Source: SHAN690 sp041391765 (GTDB lineage Bacteria; Bacteroidota; Bacteroidia; Flavobacteriales_G; Salibacteraceae). From it: a stretch of DNA of 64,000 bases. A program made the translations under genes and the position numbers. The stretch lies in contig JAWKNJ010000017.1 of the NCBI GenBank assembly GCA_041391765.1, positions 62,001 to 126,000 of the forward strand, in the 5' to 3' direction. The notes under the pieces were generated by a model that had not been told where the DNA came from, ran no database searches, and saw nothing but the letters and a program-made list of their open reading frames with translations. Positions 7,092-16,872 of this stretch are shown here, one piece after another. Every line of letters begins with the position of its first letter. Position 1 is the first letter of the stretch.

Positions 7092-9512
7092 ATGAAGAAG
7101 TACATCATCTGGTTTTGGTCGCTTTTTGTGCTGGGATTGCTCAGCGCGTTCATGCTGTTTTTTGCTGCCGAAAGAGGTTGGCTGGGAAAAATGCCTAGCG
7201 TGGAAGACCTCCAAAATCCAAAGAGTGATTTGGCTAGTGAGATTTACAGTGCAGACGGAAAAATCCTCGGAAAATACTTTTACCAAAACCGAACAAATGC
7301 GCACTATCAGGACCTCAGCCCTCATCTGATCAGCGCCTTGGACTTCCCTGGAAGATGAGCGCTTCCGCGAGCACCCCGGCATTGACTTTTTCGGTACCAT
7401 CCGGGCCATGATTTTCTTGGGCACGAAGGGAGGAAGTACGGTGACACAGCAGTTGGCCAAAATGCTTTTTACGGAGCACCGATCCACGAACAAGTTGAAG
7501 CGGGTTTTTCAAAAAATTCAGGAATACGTCATCTCCGCCAAGCTAGAGCGCTATTATACCAAGGAGGAGATCATCGCGATGTATTACAATCGCTTCGATT
7601 TTATCCATAACGCGGTTGGGATCAAATCGGCCGCCAGTGTGTATTTCAACACCACGCCCGACTCGCTCAAAATTCATCAGGCGGCCATGCTGGCCGGAAT
7701 GGCCAAGAACCCATCACTGTTCGACCCGATCAAACGTCCGGACACCACCTTGTTTCGCAGAAACGTTGTATTCGGCCAAATGATGAGAAACGATGTGATC
7801 ACCGAAGCGGAGTTCGATTCATTGACCCAGCTTCCGTTGGACTTGGATTATCAGGTGGTGGATCACAGCGAGGGCATTGCGCCTTATTTCCGAGAGACAT
7901 TGCGTGGCAAGCTGAAGGAACTGCTCAGCGAGAAGAAAGAGGGTACAGACGAGTACATCATTGCGAAACCCAATGGCGAACCCTACAACATCTATTCGGA
8001 TGGTCTGCGCATTTTCACCACCATCGACAGCCGGATGCAGCAGTATGCCGAATACGCAGTACAGCGCTACCTGAGCGAATACCTGCAACCACAATTCAGC
8101 AAGGCATTGAAGCAGCGAAAGAATTTTCCTTTCTCACGTTTGTCAGACGCGGAAGTAGAAAATGTGATGAGCACGGCCCGAAAGCGCACTGAGCGCTGGC
8201 GCATCATGACAGGAAAGGAGTGCAGCCACTGCCATCGAAGAGGCGACTACGTTTCCATGCAAAACATTGAAGGCGTGGATTACTGGGTTTGCTCGGCCGA
8301 AGAGTGCGGAGAAGAAGAAAAGCACCGCGTAATTCCTGAAGACTCGTTCGACATCGTGTTTAATACTCCGGTGCACATGAAGGTCTTTTCATGGAACGGA
8401 GCCATCGACACGACCATGTCACCCAACGATTCCATTCGTTACTACAAGAGTTTCCTGCAGTCGGGTCTGATGAGTATGGATCCGCACACAGGCCACATCA
8501 AGGCTTGGGTGGGCGGCATCAACCATCACTACTTTGCTTATGACCACGTTCAGTTGGCCAAGCGACAAGTGGGTTCTACGTTTAAGCCATTTGTTTATGC
8601 CTTGGCGTTAGAAGCGGGAATCAATGCGTGCCACATGGTGACCAACATGGTCTACTGCTTCAAGAAAGGAGAATTCGGCCTGTTAAAAGATTGGTGTCCT
8701 GAAAACGAAGGAGACGACTACGGCTATCAGGTTTCATTGAAATACGGATTGGCCAACTCGATGAACACGATCACGGCTTGGGTCATGAAAAAGTTTACGC
8801 CTGAGGCTGCTGCGAATTATGCGCACAAGTGTGGAATCACTTCCCTACATCGACCCTGTGCCATCGTTGGTTTTGGGGTGGCTGACATCAGCCTTTACGA
8901 ATGGTGAACGCCTACGGAACTTTTGCCAACCATGGCATGCGTATGGAGCCGGTTTATCTGCTGCGTATCGAAGACAATTCCGGGTCAGTGATTTATGAGT
9001 CGGACCAAGAAATCACCGAAGTGATGAGCGAGGAGCAGGCCTACAAGATGATCGACATCATGAAGGGGGTGACCGAAGGCGAATACAGTTCACATGACGG
9101 GAAGAAGGTTGGAACTGCGATTCGAATGCGATACGACAGCCCGACACGTGGCTACGACAATATTCCTTGGGATGTTCAAATTGCAGGGAAGACCGGAACC
9201 ACCCAAGGAAACTCGGACGGATGGTTCATGGGAATCGTTCCTGATTTAGTCACCGGGGTTTGGGTTGGCGCAGACGACCGAAGCGTCCGATTCATTTATA
9301 CTTCACAAGGTCAGGGCGCGAACACAGCTTTGCCCATTTGGTGCTACTACATGCACAAGGTGTGGGGCGATAAAAGGCTGAACATCACCCAACGGCCGTT
9401 CGACATACCTGAGAGTCTCAAAAACATTAATTTCGATTGCGAAAAACGCGGTAGTGCCGCGGATCCGTTCAATTCCGGGGGGGTCGATTTAGAGGATATG
9501 TTTGGAACTTGA
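7092..9512 (+). CDS. Bifunctional penicillin-binding protein 1A (transglycosylase/transpeptidase), two frameshifts
   Basis: About 800 codons. It starts with MKKYIIWFWS and one N-terminal membrane segment. The GT51 glycosyltransferase motifs EDERFREHPGID (about 7351-7386) and KGGSTVTQQLAK (about 7426) are followed by the transpeptidase motifs STFK (SxxK, about 8576), SMN (about 8758) and KTGTT (about 9190). It polymerises and crosslinks peptidoglycan at the inner membrane. The frame breaks near 7335-7350 and again at 8899, where GAATGG should read GAAATGG to give YEMVNAYG. All catalytic motifs survive, so single-base sequence errors are likely. Oddity: a Cys cluster (ECSHC, then VCSAEEC, about 8218-8310) between the two domains looks like an inserted zinc ribbon. 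The longest intact frame is 7408-8907. Confidence 0.88.
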
Positions 9513-9515
9513 TAT

Positions 9516-10220
9516 ATGGCAATTAACAAAGTAGTTTCAGGAGCAGAAGAAGCCGTCAAAGGCATTGAAGACAACATGTGCATCATGTTTGGTGGGTTTG
9601 GATTGTGTGGCATTCCTGAGAATGCAATAGCCCAAGTGCGAAAGTCGGGCGTGAAAGGCTTGACGTGCATCTCCAACAATGCCGGAGTGGACGGATTTGG
9701 TTTAGGGGTATTGCTTGCCAATCGCCAGGTGAAAAAAATGATCTCATCCTACGTGGGTGAGAACGATGAGTTTGAGCGCCAAATGCTCAGCGGAGAGTTG
9801 GATGTGGAATTAATCCCGCAGGGAACCTTGGCCGAACGCTGTCGCGCAGCGGGGGCTGGAATACCTGCATTCTTCACTCCTGCCGGTTACGGAACGGAGG
9901 TGGCTCATGGAAAGGAAGTTCGGTGGTTCAATGGAAAACCACACTTATTAGAGCATGCTTTTAATGCATCGTTTGCATTTGTCAAGGCTCAAAGGGGCGA
10001 CACAGCGGGCAATTTGATCTTCAACGCGACCGCAAGAAACTTTAATCACGCCATGGCCATGGCGGGTAAGATTACCGTGGCCGAGGTAGAAGAGTTAGTT
10101 CCTGTGGGGGAACTTGACCCGAACGAGATTCATACACCGGGAATATTCGTTCAGCGCATATTCAAGGGCGATCACTTTGAAAAGCGCATTGAGCAGCGCA
10201 CCGTGAGGAAAAGGAGTTAA
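9516..10220 (+). CDS. scoA: Succinyl-CoA:3-ketoacid CoA-transferase subunit A
   Basis: 234 residues. The N-terminal glycine-rich CoA transferase signature FGGFGLCGIPEN (about 24-35) is clear, with SNNAGVDGFGLG soon after. The alpha subunit pairs with ScoB to move CoA from succinyl-CoA to acetoacetate in ketone-body or short-chain acid catabolism in the cytoplasm. Its length is usual for the A subunit. It follows PBP1A by three bases and ends two bases before a GTG-started membrane protein gene, so scoA and scoB are not adjacent here, unlike the usual arrangement. Confidence 0.92.
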   Translation: MAINKVVSGAEEAVKGIEDNMCIMFGGFGLCGIPENAIAQVRKSGVKGLTCISNNAGVDGFGLGVLLANRQVKKMISSYVGENDEFERQMLSGELDVELIPQGTLAERCRAAGAGIPAFFTPAGYGTEVAHGKEVRWFNGKPHLLEHAFNASFAFVKAQRGDTAGNLIFNATARNFNHAMAMAGKITVAEVEELVPVGELDPNEIHTPGIFVQRIFKGDHFEKRIEQRTVRKRS

Positions 10221-10222
10221 GC

Positions 10223-11980
10223 GTGAACGCCTCAGCTGCTCTGTCCAAGTACACACTCCTCTTTATTGTTGTTTTCTATGCGTTAGTTCTGTCGAGCTAC
10301 GGCATCAACTATGTCTTGACCTGGGACGTGTTCGGTTATTATCTCTACTTGCCCGCTACATTCATTTACGGAGATCCGTTTTTCAATGACCTAAGCTGGA
10401 TTCAAAGCGTAATCAACGAACACAAGAACACTTCAACGCTTTATCAGATCGTTAAAACAAACATGGGTCACACCGGAAAGTATCCCATCGGGCTCTCCAT
10501 TCTGTATTCACCTTTTTTTCTGATCGCCCATCTCGTCACGAAACTAATGGGTGGCACTGCCGATGGGTTTTCCGCTGCATACAACGTAGCCATCAACGTG
10601 GCTACATGGACGTATTCAATGGCTTCTCTTGTCCTGCTTCGAAAGGCACTGCTCCGTATGTTCAGCGATGCGGTGGTTGCTTGGGTTTTGTTGGCTGTTT
10701 TTCTCGGCACCAACCTGTTCCACCAGATCATAGGGGCGGCAGGAATGCCTCATGTGATTCTATTCTTCTTGTATTCGGTGGCGCTTTATTTCATCACGAT
10801 GAATCAGCGCAGCGGGGTTCAAAATCTGCTCCTGGGTTTTACGTTCGGACTCATGATCATTGCTCGTCCAACGGATGGGTTAGTTCTTTTGCTATGGGCT
10901 TTTTGGAACTATCGAGGAGGATCAATATTCAAATATGGAATAGAATGCCTTAAGGATTATCACCGATGGGCCTATACCGTGATCGCTTTATTTAGCGTGA
11001 TAAGCGTCCAGATGTTGTATTGGTGGAAATCTGCAGGAACACCTGTTTTTTATAGTTACAACAATCCCGGTGAAGGGTTTGACTTTCTCAAACCACACTT
11101 GTTGGATTTCATGCTCTCATTCAGGAAGGGATGGCTGGTCTACACACCAATCATGTTTTGTGCGTTGATCGGGATGGCGTTCCTAAAAAGGACGGAACAT
11201 CGATTTTCATTGATTTTGTATTCCACGCTCTACATCTACCTTGTTGCCAGCTGGTCATGCTGGTGGTATGCTTCAAGCTTTGGAAACAGAGGGATTGTGC
11301 AGGCGTATGCTCTATTTGCCGTTCCGCTTGGAACGTTGGCAGCGGAGGTGTTCAGAAAGAAGTCGGGCCGGGCCGTGTTATGGATGGTAAGTGCGCTTTT
11401 TATCTGTCTCAATGTTTTCCAGACCTGGCAATTGGAGCACGACTTGATACACCCCAGCCGAATGACAAAGGCAGCGTATAAAGCCACCTTGTTACAATTC
11501 AAAGAACCATCCAATTTTAAAAGTTTGTTGATGCTGGATCGGGATTCGCTCATGGTTCGAGACACACATTCTTACACAACCAGTGCGGTCATGGAGGTTG
11601 ATTGCGCGGACGAGTTGGACGAGGGTCGAGAATTTTTGAACGTGCTGATCGAACCCTTGAACAAACTGACATCGGATGAATTGGTTTGGGTTGACCTTAA
11701 AGCAGAGGCGAGGATGACGGCAGACAGCGCAAGCCCCGCAAGGTTGATCTTTTCCATCGAACACGATGGGGAATATGCGCGCCAGTCCTTCGACCTGGAC
11801 GATATAAAAAGAGGTGAATCAGAGGATGGATGGTCAGAAATTCAAGCAAGCTATCTAACGCCCTATCTTCGATCGCCCCACGATAACCTGAAGGTGTATT
11901 TTTGGCAGGAAGATGAGGGAAGCAGCAGTTTCAGAAATTGTAGAATTACCATAAGAGAAAGACAAAATCATGTTAGATAA
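10223..11980 (+). CDS. Multi-pass membrane protein, glycosyltransferase family 39/87-like
   Basis: 585 residues from a GTG start, with about ten hydrophobic segments in the first 400 residues and a soluble C-terminal domain of about 170 residues. The first loop carries LTWDVFGYYLYLPA (32-45); an acidic residue in this loop is the usual catalytic feature of GT-C fold enzymes that use polyprenyl-phosphate sugars. I infer a role in glycosylating surface molecules; no substrate is evident. It lies inside the CoA-transferase pair: the start is two bases after scoA, and the end overlaps the scoB ATG by 11 bases, so it is probably co-transcribed and coupled. Confidence 0.7.
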   Translation: MNASAALSKYTLLFIVVFYALVLSSYGINYVLTWDVFGYYLYLPATFIYGDPFFNDLSWIQSVINEHKNTSTLYQIVKTNMGHTGKYPIGLSILYSPFFLIAHLVTKLMGGTADGFSAAYNVAINVATWTYSMASLVLLRKALLRMFSDAVVAWVLLAVFLGTNLFHQIIGAAGMPHVILFFLYSVALYFITMNQRSGVQNLLLGFTFGLMIIARPTDGLVLLLWAFWNYRGGSIFKYGIECLKDYHRWAYTVIALFSVISVQMLYWWKSAGTPVFYSYNNPGEGFDFLKPHLLDFMLSFRKGWLVYTPIMFCALIGMAFLKRTEHRFSLILYSTLYIYLVASWSCWWYASSFGNRGIVQAYALFAVPLGTLAAEVFRKKSGRAVLWMVSALFICLNVFQTWQLEHDLIHPSRMTKAAYKATLLQFKEPSNFKSLLMLDRDSLMVRDTHSYTTSAVMEVDCADELDEGREFLNVLIEPLNKLTSDELVWVDLKAEARMTADSASPARLIFSIEHDGEYARQSFDLDDIKRGESEDGWSEIQASYLTPYLRSPHDNLKVYFWQEDEGSSSFRNCRITIRERQNHVR

Positions 11981-12623
11981 AAACGGCATTGCCCAGCGGA
12001 TTGCTCAAGAGCTGAAAGATGGATACTATGTAAATCTCGGCATAGGAATTCCAACGCTAGTAGCCAATTACATCCCTAGCGGAATTGACGTGGAATTTCA
12101 GTCCGAAAACGGAATGTTGGGAATGGGGCCGTTTCCATTTGAAGGAGAGGAAAATCCAGACCTGATTAATGCCGGAAAGCAGACAATTACAGCTCAGCCC
12201 GGGGCGGTATTTTTTGATTCATCGACCAGTTTTGCAATGATCAGAGGTCAGCATGTTGACCTCACCGTGTTGGGCGCCATGGAAGTCAGTGATCAGGGCG
12301 ATATTGCCAACTGGAAAATTCCGGGAAAGATGGTGAAAGGCATGGGCGGAGCGATGGACTTGGTGGCTTCAGCGAAGAACATCATCGTAGCCATGATGCA
12401 CACCAACAAGGCTGGGGAATCCAAACTGCTTCGCCAGTGTACGTTACCGCTGACAGGAACGCGTTGCGTTACCAAGGTCGTAACCGAGTTAGCCGTCATG
12501 GACATCACGGATCGTGGATTCGTATTGTTGGAACGAGCACCAGGCGTGAGCGTGGAACAGATAAAAAATGCCACCGAAGGACGACTGGTGGTCGAAGGCG
12601 ACATTCCAGAGATGAAATTGTAG
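11970..12623 (+). CDS. scoB: Succinyl-CoA:3-ketoacid CoA-transferase subunit B
   Basis: 217 residues. The catalytic loop FQSENGMLG (43-51) holds the glutamate (E46) that forms the CoA thioester intermediate in this family; YVNLGIGIPT (20-29) is the CoA-binding start. It is the beta subunit partner of ScoA, with normal length. It overlaps the 3' end of the intervening membrane protein gene by 11 bases and is followed one base later by an SDR gene. Confidence 0.92.
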   Translation: MLDKNGIAQRIAQELKDGYYVNLGIGIPTLVANYIPSGIDVEFQSENGMLGMGPFPFEGEENPDLINAGKQTITAQPGAVFFDSSTSFAMIRGQHVDLTVLGAMEVSDQGDIANWKIPGKMVKGMGGAMDLVASAKNIIVAMMHTNKAGESKLLRQCTLPLTGTRCVTKVVTELAVMDITDRGFVLLERAPGVSVEQIKNATEGRLVVEGDIPEMKL

Positions 12624-12624
12624 C

Positions 12625-13623
12625 ATGATCCTGATCACCGGAGCCACCGGAATAGTGGGATCACACATCCTTGTTGAGTTGCTTAAGCGAGGTCAAAGAA
12701 CGCGAGCCTTGGTTCGCAGGGAATCGGATTTTGTAGCGATCCAGCAACTCTTGAATCAGGCTCAGCTCAAGGATGATAATGTGGAATACGTAGAAGGCGA
12801 TGTCACCGATCCACTATCATTAGTTAGGGCTGTGAGTGGTTGTCAAGATGTTTACCATTGCGCGGCAATGGTGTCGTTTAGTCCTGCCGACCTCAGCCGG
12901 ATGAATGAAGTGAATGTGGTGGGAACATCGAATGTGGTCAATGCCTCGTTAGCAGAGGGTATAAAAAGACTTTGTTATATCAGTTCAACGGCCGCCATTG
13001 GTGACGAGTTGATCAGCGGATACTTGTCGGAGCAAAGCGGGTGGACCAGCGATAAACATCGAAGCGGATATAGCCTTAGTAAGAGGTACGCGGAACTCGA
13101 AGTGCAGCGAGGTCGTCAGGAGGGCCTATCCGCAGTGATTGTTAATCCGGGAATCATCATCGGAGCGGGTCAGTGGGGGAAAAGCAGCACAAGCATGATC
13201 GTTTCTTGCCGAAATGGAATGCGGTTTTACCCAACCGGATCTAATGGATTTGTGGATGCCAGAGATGTGGCTCGATTCAGTATCGAGGCTATCGAAAAAG
13301 GCCTGTTTGAAGGCCGCTACTTACTGGTCGGAGAAAACGCCTCATACCATCGAATTTTTACCCTTATTTGTGAATCATTGGGCGCTGCCAAGCCATCGAT
13401 TAAGATTCCAAAAGCGCTGGCCAATCCAGTGCGCAGGGTGCTTTATATCATGGATTTGATGCGCATTAATCCGTTCGGCATTACGGCAGAAACGATGCAA
13501 TCGGCATACAGAAATGTTCGGTATGATAATTCGAATGCCACCGCATTGGGGTTTAAGTTTCATACAATGGAAGAAGCCGTTGGCTCAGCGGTTTCTGTAT
13601 ATCAAACAAATCAAGGGTCTTAA
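12625..13623 (+). CDS. NAD-dependent epimerase/dehydratase (extended SDR)
   Basis: 332 residues. The Rossmann motif GATGIVGSH (6-14), the S120-S121-T122 region and the catalytic YSLSK (149-153) identify an extended short-chain dehydrogenase. The N-terminal region resembles dihydroflavonol reductase-like and sugar epimerase members, which act on nucleotide sugars or small carbonyl compounds. The substrate is unknown. It starts one base after scoB and probably belongs to the same transcript. The next gene is separated by about 60 bases that contain a good -7 box. Confidence 0.85.
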   Translation: MILITGATGIVGSHILVELLKRGQRTRALVRRESDFVAIQQLLNQAQLKDDNVEYVEGDVTDPLSLVRAVSGCQDVYHCAAMVSFSPADLSRMNEVNVVGTSNVVNASLAEGIKRLCYISSTAAIGDELISGYLSEQSGWTSDKHRSGYSLSKRYAELEVQRGRQEGLSAVIVNPGIIIGAGQWGKSSTSMIVSCRNGMRFYPTGSNGFVDARDVARFSIEAIEKGLFEGRYLLVGENASYHRIFTLICESLGAAKPSIKIPKALANPVRRVLYIMDLMRINPFGITAETMQSAYRNVRYDNSNATALGFKFHTMEEAVGSAVSVYQTNQGS

Positions 13624-13649
13624 GCGTCAAATAATCACACAACCGGCAG

Positions 13650-13657
13650 TAATTTTG
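13650..13657 (+). promoter_or_regulatory. -7 box (TAATTTTG) for the Ig-repeat surface protein
   Basis: Exact match to TAnnTTTG between the SDR stop (13623) and the next gene. A transcript starting about seven bases downstream would favour the ATG at 13685 over the one at 13667. No clear TTG -33 box is seen. Confidence 0.4.
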
Positions 13658-13684
13658 ACGTCTTTGATGCAAACAAGATTTGGG

Positions 13685-16447
13685 ATGAGCTTGAGGACAT
13701 TCAATTTAGAAATCACACTAGTGATAATGACGCTGATTTTATCGCAGCTGGCATTTTCACAAGTGATTTTGAATGGCAGCTTCGAGAATACTACCGCCAG
13801 CATGGCGTGCAATTATAACTTGAACAACGGAGCGTTCAACGCACTCATGCCAAATGTTAATGCTTATGGTGGCGGCAATGAAATGGATATCCTGATTGCT
13901 GGCTGTTATGCGCCAACCATTCCTGATGGTGTTCGAGCTGTAGGGTTGGCGCATGTTCCACAAGATGAAATCGCGATGACGATTTCACCACCGTTGATAT
14001 CAGGACAGACCTATACGTTGAAATTTTGGACGCGCAGCGACCCACTCAGGCCTCAGGGAAATATATTGGTAGGTGTATCAACTTCGAGTAGTTCATTTGG
14101 AACACAGGTATACAACGCAACTACGGTTGTGAGCACATGGACATATCATACGGTCACTTTTTCTGCCCCTAATAACGGGGCGTATTTAACGGTAAAGAAT
14201 GCTCCGGGGGCCATTTATTGGAATCATGTAGACGGATTTGAATTCGAAGTTGGAATCTATGGCGACACGAGTGTCTGTGAGGATTCCACAGCAATGATTT
14301 ATTCGAACCGTGCCGAAACCGTTTATTGGGTGGACAGCGCAAATCAAGGCGTGGTTTTGAGTACGCAGGACACCATTTATGTTAGTCCTACTGTGAGCAC
14401 TACATACCTCTGCATAGGAGACACCACAGGAGATACACTGTCCTGGCATGTGAGTGTGATTACATTTCCTTCAGGATTCGCTGGCAATGACACTACAGTT
14501 TGTGATGGAGATACAGTGAACCGCTTGGCCTACTATCCTGGAAACACGTATCTCTGGTCTAATGGCGACACAGATTCTCTATTTACCACCTTGGACTCGG
14601 GTGCTCATTGGTTGACGCTGCAGCGCGCGGGCTGCTCCGCCTCCGATACCTTTAATGTGGAGTTTTTGCCATTTCCGGTCGTGGAGCTAGGCAATGATAC
14701 TCTGATTTGTGACTACAGTAGTTTTCTGGTCACCTCAGGTGCAAATTCAGGTTACACACATCTTTGGTCGAATGGGTCTAATCAGCCCCAGATATTGATC
14801 AATGACTCCGGAACATTTTCAGTGCACGTATCCAACGCGCAATGTTCAAAGTCAGATACGATCCATGTGGGTTATTTTCCTCACGTGCAGGTGGACTTAG
14901 GGAACAACGAAGTACTTTGTTATCTATCGGACACTTCCATCACGCCTGTCTCACAGTCCAACGTGGCCACATATAGTTGGTCGAATGGTCAAACTGGAAA
15001 TGTGGCCACAGCCTTTATCAGCGGAACATATACATTAACGGTAATGGGCAACGGCTGCGAATTTGTAGATCAGGTGGATTTGCTATTCCACTATGACCCA
15101 CAAGTCAACCTGGGCGCGGACACAAGCTATTGCGCAACAGATGCGCTGACATTAGAAACAGGGTTGAACCCCGTTGGGCACGTGTTTTTGTGGAATGATG
15201 GGTCGAATAGTCATCGTAAAAACGTTGTAGCCCCGTCCATAGGTGTGTTTTGGGTAGAGGTTTCGGATGGGATTTGCAAGATGCGTGACAGCATTGTTGT
15301 AGGACTTTATCCGAGTTTGGGATTGACCCTCGGAAAGGATCAGATAGCTTGTAAAGGCGATTCATTACACATTCAGTCAAATGTAGACCCTGCCTGGGAT
15401 TATTTATGGAACACAGGAGACACAGGGGAGGCTATTGTCGTTTATGAATCTGGTGTTTACAGAATGACCGTGACGGACGGACTCTGTTACGAATACGATG
15501 ATGTATTTGTAAACTTTTTAGACAAGCCAATGATCAACGTTGGGAACGATACCGTGGTATGTGCTCCTGCTGAGGTGAACTTGAAGGCAAGAAGCAATCT
15601 TCACAATCCAAAAATTCACTGGTCAAATGGCTCTAATGCCGAGCAGATTTACGTATACATCGATGGAAGTAAGTCATTTTCTGCCAGCGTATCCAATGGT
15701 TATTGCACATCAAGAGACACCATAACCGTCAAGTTGGCTGCACCACCAAAGGCGGAGATACCGGAAGACACCGCGCTTTGTGAAGGCAAAATGATCATTG
15801 TGGAAGCAAAAGGTCCTGAAGACGCTAGTTATACATGGTCAAATGGAATAACAGGAAAGGAGCTCAAGGCGAGCGAACCGGGAACCTATACGTTGGTTGT
15901 TTCCGACAGCAATTGCGCTTCCACTAATAGCATCGATATCAGGGAGATTCCTAACCCGATCATTGATCTTGGTGGAACGAAGCTGCTTTGTGTAGGTGAA
16001 GAATTGATCCTGGACGCTACAGCAGATGGGATAGAGCGCTACGAATGGAATGATGGGACAGTGTATTCTACCTTGAGCGTAAATGCTGATGGCGAGTATT
16101 ACGTCAAAGGATGGCATTTGTGTGGAGTGGCAACCGATACAGTGGCGGTGTTAAGCTGTGATTGTTATGTGCGCTTCCCTTCTGCATTCAGACCTGAATC
16201 GGCAGGCCCAAATACTCACTTTGGTCCGGTTACAGAGTGTGAAATAATTTCTTACCAGCTCAGAATATTTGATCGCTGGGGTGAGTTGATTTTTGAAACT
16301 CAAAGTTCGGATAGGTTATGGGATGGCAGATTCAACAACACTATGGTTCCGATCGGAACCTACGTGTGGATTGTTGAATACGATGCGATGCAAAATGGCG
16401 AAATCGTGAAAATGAAAGACCAGGGAACAGTAGCTGTGTTGAAATAA
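13685..16447 (+). CDS. Secreted Ig-repeat surface protein with gliding-associated C-terminal domain (T9SS cargo)
   Basis: About 920 residues. The signal peptide is MSLRTFNLEI to AFSQ; an ATG at 13667 is the alternative start. After an N-terminal carbohydrate-binding-like jellyroll region (NGSFENT, SGQTYTLKFWTR) come eight repeats of about 71 residues (about 14482-16160). Each opens with a form of GNDTxxC (TVCDG, LICDY, VLCYL, SYCAT, IACKG, VVCAP, ALCEG, LLCVG) and contains W(S/N)xG such as LWSNGD or SWSNGQ. The last 90 residues (FPSAFRP, FDRWGE, WDGRFN, GTYVWIVEY) form the gliding motility-associated CTD that directs type B T9SS export and surface attachment. Likely an adhesin; the ligand is unknown. 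Confidence 0.85.
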   Translation: MSLRTFNLEITLVIMTLILSQLAFSQVILNGSFENTTASMACNYNLNNGAFNALMPNVNAYGGGNEMDILIAGCYAPTIPDGVRAVGLAHVPQDEIAMTISPPLISGQTYTLKFWTRSDPLRPQGNILVGVSTSSSSFGTQVYNATTVVSTWTYHTVTFSAPNNGAYLTVKNAPGAIYWNHVDGFEFEVGIYGDTSVCEDSTAMIYSNRAETVYWVDSANQGVVLSTQDTIYVSPTVSTTYLCIGDTTGDTLSWHVSVITFPSGFAGNDTTVCDGDTVNRLAYYPGNTYLWSNGDTDSLFTTLDSGAHWLTLQRAGCSASDTFNVEFLPFPVVELGNDTLICDYSSFLVTSGANSGYTHLWSNGSNQPQILINDSGTFSVHVSNAQCSKSDTIHVGYFPHVQVDLGNNEVLCYLSDTSITPVSQSNVATYSWSNGQTGNVATAFISGTYTLTVMGNGCEFVDQVDLLFHYDPQVNLGADTSYCATDALTLETGLNPVGHVFLWNDGSNSHRKNVVAPSIGVFWVEVSDGICKMRDSIVVGLYPSLGLTLGKDQIACKGDSLHIQSNVDPAWDYLWNTGDTGEAIVVYESGVYRMTVTDGLCYEYDDVFVNFLDKPMINVGNDTVVCAPAEVNLKARSNLHNPKIHWSNGSNAEQIYVYIDGSKSFSASVSNGYCTSRDTITVKLAAPPKAEIPEDTALCEGKMIIVEAKGPEDASYTWSNGITGKELKASEPGTYTLVVSDSNCASTNSIDIREIPNPIIDLGGTKLLCVGEELILDATADGIERYEWNDGTVYSTLSVNADGEYYVKGWHLCGVATDTVAVLSCDCYVRFPSAFRPESAGPNTHFGPVTECEIISYQLRIFDRWGELIFETQSSDRLWDGRFNNTMVPIGTYVWIVEYDAMQNGEIVKMKDQGTVAVLK

Positions 16448-16455
16448 TGGATGAA

Positions 16456-16872
16456 TTATTTCTTCTGTAACTCTTTTGGCAAAACTATTGGAGTTGAATT
16501 TACGCTGTCCTTATCGGGCTTTTTACCTACTTCGGCCAGTCGAGTCGTTAAAATATTCATGGCTTGGTCATACATGTTTTCCATGTCTTTCGGGTTCCTT
16601 GCATAATATTCTATGCTTGTTTTGAAATCAGCCTGCGAAACACCAAGGCTATCAAACATGTCTTTTTCACGCTGCAAGATGATGTCTTTAAATAACTTCT
16701 TTCTTGTGTCTCGATGTTGACTTTGGGCATTGAAAATGGCTGATTCTGCGAGTAAAAGAACCAATGTATCTCGCTGAACCAAGTTTGATGGCACAGGGGT
16801 TAATTCATTCTCCCGAAAACCGCATCGAGTTAAAAGAACCAGAAGGAGAGTATGTGCAGCGAGTCGCCTCAT
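16456..16872 (-). CDS. DUF4296 lipoprotein-like protein
   Basis: 138 residues. It has a signal peptide with a Cys at residue 17 (LLTRCG; the Arg before Cys is unusual for a lipobox), then LTPVPSNLVQRDTLVLLLAE and a helical body with DSLGVSQADFKTSIEYY, the pattern of DUF4296. Function is unknown. Its start overlaps the dihydroorotase stop by four bases, and GT2, dihydroorotase and DUF4296 recur together in Bacteroidota (from memory). It converges with the Ig-repeat gene, eight bases apart. Confidence 0.75.
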   Translation of the reverse strand: MRRLAAHTLLLVLLTRCGFRENELTPVPSNLVQRDTLVLLLAESAIFNAQSQHRDTRKKLFKDIILQREKDMFDSLGVSQADFKTSIEYYARNPKDMENMYDQAMNILTTRLAEVGKKPDKDSVNSTPIVLPKELQKK

